A DNA stretch of 9,969 nt from CAUUCX01 sp041844835 (GTDB taxonomy: Bacteria; Bacillota; Clostridia; Peptostreptococcales; Anaerovoracaceae): NCBI GenBank assembly GCA_041844835.1, contig JBGZBU010000019.1:1-9969 (forward strand), in the 5' to 3' direction. Shown piece after piece: positions 6,895 to 9,969 of this stretch; positions within the stretch are counted from its first letter, which is position 1, and each line of letters starts with the position of its first letter. The notes beneath the pieces are model-generated. The model was not told where the DNA came from. It did no database searches and worked only from the letters and a program-made list of their open reading frames with translations. Made by a program: the position numbers and the translations under genes.

Positions 6895-9573
6895 TCAGTG
6901 CATGCCGCATCGGTACATGCTGTAAAAGTTGAGTTTGTGATTGGCGGCGCGGAACCACACCGCGCCGTTTATATCATTTCTGTAATATTTGATCCCCTGC
7001 TTTTCGAGGCGCTCAAGAGTGTCGGGGGAGGGGTGCCCGTAGAAATTTTTGCCCACTTGTATGACTGCATATTGCGGCGCGGCGGCGGCAAGGAATTCTG
7101 CAGTGCTGCTGAATCTGCTGCCGTGGTGGGCGACTTTGAGTACGTCGGTTTTGAGGGTTTGCGGGGTGGCGGTAAGCGCGCGCTCCTGAGGTTCGCCGAT
7201 ATCCCCGGTCAGGAGCAGGGTGTAATCCGCGCAGCTCACGCGTATTACGAGGGAGTTGTCATTGTTGTTTGTCCCGGCGGGAGCTGCAGCGCGCGCAGGC
7301 TCCGCCGCCCCGCGGAGCCGCGCCGTAGGCGAGGCGGATTCCCCCGCCGACGGCGGTGACAGCACTTCAAACGTGAGCCCGTCGATCTCAAGGCTGTCAC
7401 CGGCGCGCAGCCCATGTACAGGCTCGTAGGGCAGCGCGCCGCGGCTCCCCTCGAACATCGCCATCTCCCGAACCTTGAGCATATCGGAAATGCCGTCAAG
7501 CCCGTCGCAGTGATCCAAATCAGGATGACTTATCAGGCACAAATCCACACAATCTATCCCGTTTCGCAAAAGATACGGCGCCACCACTCGCCGCCCCACA
7601 TCAAAATACCTGCTGCCCCCCGTATCCATCAAAATGTTTCGCCCGTGCGGCGTCCGTATATGGATGCAATCCCCCTGACCCACATCCACGAAAACCACAT
7701 CAACCCCGCTCAGACTTACCCAAAACAGATGTCCGCACAGCAGTGAGGCGGCGGCGATAAACGCCGCACCTCGGGCAATCCCGCTTCGCTTCGTATGCCA
7801 CAATATAAAAGCGCTCTCCGAACAAATAAAAAAAAGCAAGCCGTAAAACATCAGAACGGCGGGCAGGGGAGGGCTCGCGACATATTCAAATCCGCCCGTG
7901 CGATACACCGACTCATTCAGCCCGACCATCATTTCACACAACTGCCCTGTCACATTTCCGAAAAAATTCTCAAATCCGTCCGGCAGAAATCCGTTCGGCA
8001 GAATCATCTCCGCCGCCGAAAAAATCGACATCAGCAGCCCCATGGGAACGAGAATTCCCGCCAGAAATATAATCGGCACATTCAAAAAACATCCTACCCA
8101 TGAAATATGGCAAAAATGAAATGCGGACAGTGGAAATAATAGCGGCTGAACGACAAATGTCGCCGCTGCGGCGCGCCACAAAAAAAATTCCAAAAATCTC
8201 ACAACGATTCCGATTGCAGCTATCGCCGTATATGAAAATTGAAAATCGGCATTAAACATTGAAAGCGGATTGATCATCAGAACGAAAATAGCGCTGATGC
8301 CCGCCGCATTCAAAAAATCATATCGCCTGTGCAGCCCCTGTGCAAGAATATGCAAAAATATCATAGATATCGCCCGCATGGCCGATACGGCAAATTCCGC
8401 GAGCATTAAATAAAATAGCAGACATGTAATAATTACAAAATTTCCCGTTCGCCTTCGCCGTCCCCTCATCAGCTGCGTCAGACACGCATATAATATTCCT
8501 ACGTGGATCCCGCTTACCGCGAGAATGTGCGCAGTGCCGTTGAGCCGGAAAATCTCCTGCACATCATCCCCCAGCCGGCTCTTATCTCCCAGCAGCAGCC
8601 CGAGCATCAGCTGCGCGTTTTTCTCGCCCGCGTACGCCGCTATATATTCATAGCTGCATTCGCGCACCGCAAAGCAGGCGCGAAAAGGCAAATAGCGCAA
8701 ATGATTCTTTCGTCCGACGGAAACAATTCGGGGCTCTTCTATGATGAGATCGATATTTTTTGTGTACAGAAATTTTGCGTAATCAAATGTATTGGGATTG
8801 CGTGCCCCCTGCGGGAGATGTATACGTCCGACAATCAACAGCTCCTTTCCGATCAATTCTTTAGCGGAGATTTTGTCTTGCGCGCTTTCAAGATAGCCGT
8901 TATCAATGTTGACAATGGCTCTGCAATTTTTTATCATCTCGCCGCAGTGTGAGATGTCCGTAGCTTCGGGCGGTCCCGTTTGTTTAACCTGACACAGCAG
9001 TTTGTCTGCACTCTGCGCCCTTTCAACGACGAGGACTGCCGCCATTTTATCGGCTGTCTGTTTGCCAACACCCCCGCCGTCAAATAAAAAGGCATGCGGA
9101 TCGCATTTGTGTTCAATTGTCCATGCCGTCCGCATACCCCCGAACAGAAGCATGAAAATCATCATAAAAATCGCCGCTCTGCCGCTCAATCGGCCGCCGT
9201 TTCTCCTGCGATTTTCGCTTAGCTGCCTACCGCTTCTTCCGCCATTGTCACTTAATCGCCGCATCGCCATGCGGGCACCTGAGCGCCTGATTCCTGCCAT
9301 TCCGCTTCCCGGCAGCCCGCTTCCTGCCAGCCCGCTTTCCGATAGCCCGCTTTCCGACAGCCTCTCGCCGCGTTGCAGCTCAAAAAAACATAGAAAGCAG
9401 GATAAAATACATCCCGCGATCAGCAATACAAGAACGTGCGCACCGGTCGCAAGCCTCATGACAAAATCCGGTACAGTCGCACCGCTCGCTCGCGGCACAT
9501 CATAAAGCCGATATATAAAAACAATCCCGCTCATCATGCAGATAGCCAGCATCACCGCGGGACGCCGCTTCAT
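6895..9573 (-). CDS. comEC: ComEC/Rec2 DNA-uptake channel protein
   Basis: ComEC forms the membrane channel through which single-stranded DNA enters during transformation. The start chosen is ATG 9573 (892 residues), giving the family-like 'MKRRPAVMLAI'. ATG 9618 would add 15 residues but overlaps the promoter -10. No strong ribosome site serves any candidate. Two membrane segments come first, then a cytoplasmic loop with a 15-bp minisatellite and an Arg/Gly-rich stretch, a third segment, and a soluble DUF4131-like region. The Competence domain carries 'NGTAHILAVSGIHV' (345-358) and several membrane segments. The C-terminal metallo-beta-lactamase-like domain has V-D-V-G-Q-G-D at 629-635, 'HPDLDH' at 683-688, 'LLLTGDIG', H816-H817 in 'VAHHGS', and 'GHPSPDTL', so the nuclease-type metal-site residues look intact. 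An Ala/Pro/Arg-rich insert lies around 7265-7350. No other competence gene is present in the window, so use in transformation is inferred from the family. Confidence 0.95.
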   Translation of the reverse strand: MKRRPAVMLAICMMSGIVFIYRLYDVPRASGATVPDFVMRLATGAHVLVLLIAGCILSCFLCFFELQRGERLSESGLSESGLAGSGLPGSGMAGIRRSGARMAMRRLSDNGGRSGRQLSENRRRNGGRLSGRAAIFMMIFMLLFGGMRTAWTIEHKCDPHAFLFDGGGVGKQTADKMAAVLVVERAQSADKLLCQVKQTGPPEATDISHCGEMIKNCRAIVNIDNGYLESAQDKISAKELIGKELLIVGRIHLPQGARNPNTFDYAKFLYTKNIDLIIEEPRIVSVGRKNHLRYLPFRACFAVRECSYEYIAAYAGEKNAQLMLGLLLGDKSRLGDDVQEIFRLNGTAHILAVSGIHVGILYACLTQLMRGRRRRTGNFVIITCLLFYLMLAEFAVSAMRAISMIFLHILAQGLHRRYDFLNAAGISAIFVLMINPLSMFNADFQFSYTAIAAIGIVVRFLEFFLWRAAAATFVVQPLLFPLSAFHFCHISWVGCFLNVPIIFLAGILVPMGLLMSIFSAAEMILPNGFLPDGFENFFGNVTGQLCEMMVGLNESVYRTGGFEYVASPPLPAVLMFYGLLFFICSESAFILWHTKRSGIARGAAFIAAASLLCGHLFWVSLSGVDVVFVDVGQGDCIHIRTPHGRNILMDTGGSRYFDVGRRVVAPYLLRNGIDCVDLCLISHPDLDHCDGLDGISDMLKVREMAMFEGSRGALPYEPVHGLRAGDSLEIDGLTFEVLSPPSAGESASPTARLRGAAEPARAAAPAGTNNNDNSLVIRVSCADYTLLLTGDIGEPQERALTATPQTLKTDVLKVAHHGSRFSSTAEFLAAAAPQYAVIQVGKNFYGHPSPDTLERLEKQGIKYYRNDINGAVWFRAANHKLNFYSMYRCGMH
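9286..9360 (-). repeat. comEC: 15-bp minisatellite within comEC (five units)
   Basis: On the coding strand, five consecutive 15-base units of the form CTNNCNGGAAGCGGG encode SESGL-type pentapeptides ('LSESGLSESGLAGSGLPGSG'). Neighbouring units share 14, 11 and 12 of 15 bases for the first four; the fifth (9286-9300) is more diverged. The array is in frame, so gain or loss of units keeps the protein intact. It sits between the second and third membrane segments, on the side predicted to face the cytoplasm because of the many arginines that follow. Confidence 0.85.
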
Positions 9574-9616
9574 AATCACCATTGAATCAGCATGTGTACA
9601 TTCCCCGTGTAAAACC

Positions 9617-9645
9617 ATAATAGCATATATGGAAAATTTTTACAA
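9617..9645 (-). promoter_or_regulatory. comEC promoter with extended -10
   Basis: Read on the minus strand, TTGTAA (9645-9640) and TATTAT (9622-9617) are separated by 17 bases, and TGC directly precedes the -10, giving an extended -10 element. Transcription should start around 9610. The -10 overlaps the upstream ATG at 9618, which argues that translation begins further down, at 9582 or 9573. Confidence 0.65.
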
Positions 9646-9674
9646 TTGGAATTTCGGCGCAGAAATGCTATACT
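9646..9674 (+). promoter_or_regulatory. Promoter of the small membrane protein gene
   Basis: TTGGAA (9646-9651) and TATACT (9669-9674) are 17 bases apart, with TGC before the -10 (extended -10). Transcription should begin near 9681, leaving a leader of about 20 bases with the ribosome site AAAGGAGG at 9685-9692. The -35 directly abuts the -35 of the divergent comEC promoter. Confidence 0.7.
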
Positions 9675-9699
9675 GGCGACAAATAAAGGAGGATCGTTT

Positions 9700-9969
9700 A
9701 TGTGGCTTTTATTCGGAATAGTAGCGATAATGACGGCAATATTAAATATGGCGTTCGGCCTCGGCGGCAAAAAAAATTCAAAATGGTTCGGCTTCACCAG
9801 TTTGTCGTCGACGGCGCTGACGGTTTGCGCTTTTTACAGTGACGCCGCGCACCGCGTCATAAAGGAAGACTGGGCAGGGCTTCTTGACATACTCCCGCCC
9901 GTTTCCAAATTTTTGTGGGTATGCGTCATTTCATCAATTCTTATAAACCTCTTTCCCATGGTGCTGAAA
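9700..9969 (+). CDS. Small membrane protein of unknown function (3' truncated)
   Basis: The frame opens at ATG 9700 and stays open to the window end, giving 90 residues without a stop. AAAGGAGG at 9685-9692 lies seven bases upstream, so the start is secure. The product begins 'MWLLFGIVAIMTAILNMAFG', a membrane segment, followed by a basic 'GKKNSKWFGF' turn and a second hydrophobic stretch 'TSLSSTALTVCAFYS'. Then comes an amphipathic part with 'IKEDWAGLLDILPPVSK' and a third membrane segment 'FLWVCVISSILINLF'. This resembles a family of short hypothetical membrane proteins I recall from Clostridia, with no known function. It has its own promoter divergent from comEC, so a functional link to DNA uptake is not implied. 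Confidence 0.85.
   Translation, partial: MWLLFGIVAIMTAILNMAFGLGGKKNSKWFGFTSLSSTALTVCAFYSDAAHRVIKEDWAGLLDILPPVSKFLWVCVISSILINLFPMVLK

Noticed and set aside
6808..7359. Plus-strand open frame of 183 codons opposite the comEC end
   Set aside because: It lies largely antisense to the conserved metallo-beta-lactamase-like domain of comEC, has no ribosome site, and its product is Arg/Gly-rich with no recognisable fold.

Overview
The window looks like chromosomal DNA of a low- to mid-GC, Gram-positive-type anaerobe (Bacillota, probably class Clostridia). The reasons are the strong AAGGAGG-type ribosome binding sites, an S-layer-homology (SLH) surface protein, a long clostridial-style class A penicillin-binding protein, and the comEC-holA gene order. 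I cannot name a genus from the sequence alone.

Layout. (1) Positions 3-2096, plus strand: the 3' part of a secreted SLH surface protein with tandem Ig-like repeats, a DUF5018-like sandwich and C-terminal SLH motifs. (2) Positions 2164-5163, plus strand: a complete bifunctional class A PBP (glycosyltransferase plus transpeptidase) with a Cys/His segment and a Gly/Ser-rich tail. It follows the SLH gene after 67 bases that contain a GC-rich hairpin. (3) Positions 5164-5612: a scar-like region with no intact gene. It holds a decayed second copy of the holA tail (minus strand), a 58-residue stump of a P-loop ATPase with good expression signals (plus strand), and a 41-bp all-A/T tandem repeat that runs into the holA stop codon. 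(4) Positions 5610-6665, minus strand: holA, DNA polymerase III delta subunit. (5) Positions 6895-9573, minus strand: comEC, the DNA-uptake channel, with a 15-bp minisatellite in a cytoplasmic loop. (6) From 9700, plus strand: a small membrane protein cut by the window end, divergent from comEC. The two divergent promoters have -35 hexamers that touch.

How the genes fit together. The SLH protein and PBP belong to cell-envelope construction. comEC and holA form the classical DNA-uptake/replication pair and converge on the PBP. The most unusual part is the junction between the two convergent blocks. It keeps a duplicated and decaying piece of holA next to a truncated ATPase gene, which I read as the remains of a duplication or insertion event. 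I see no intact new defence or mobile system, no CRISPR array, no tRNA and no rRNA.
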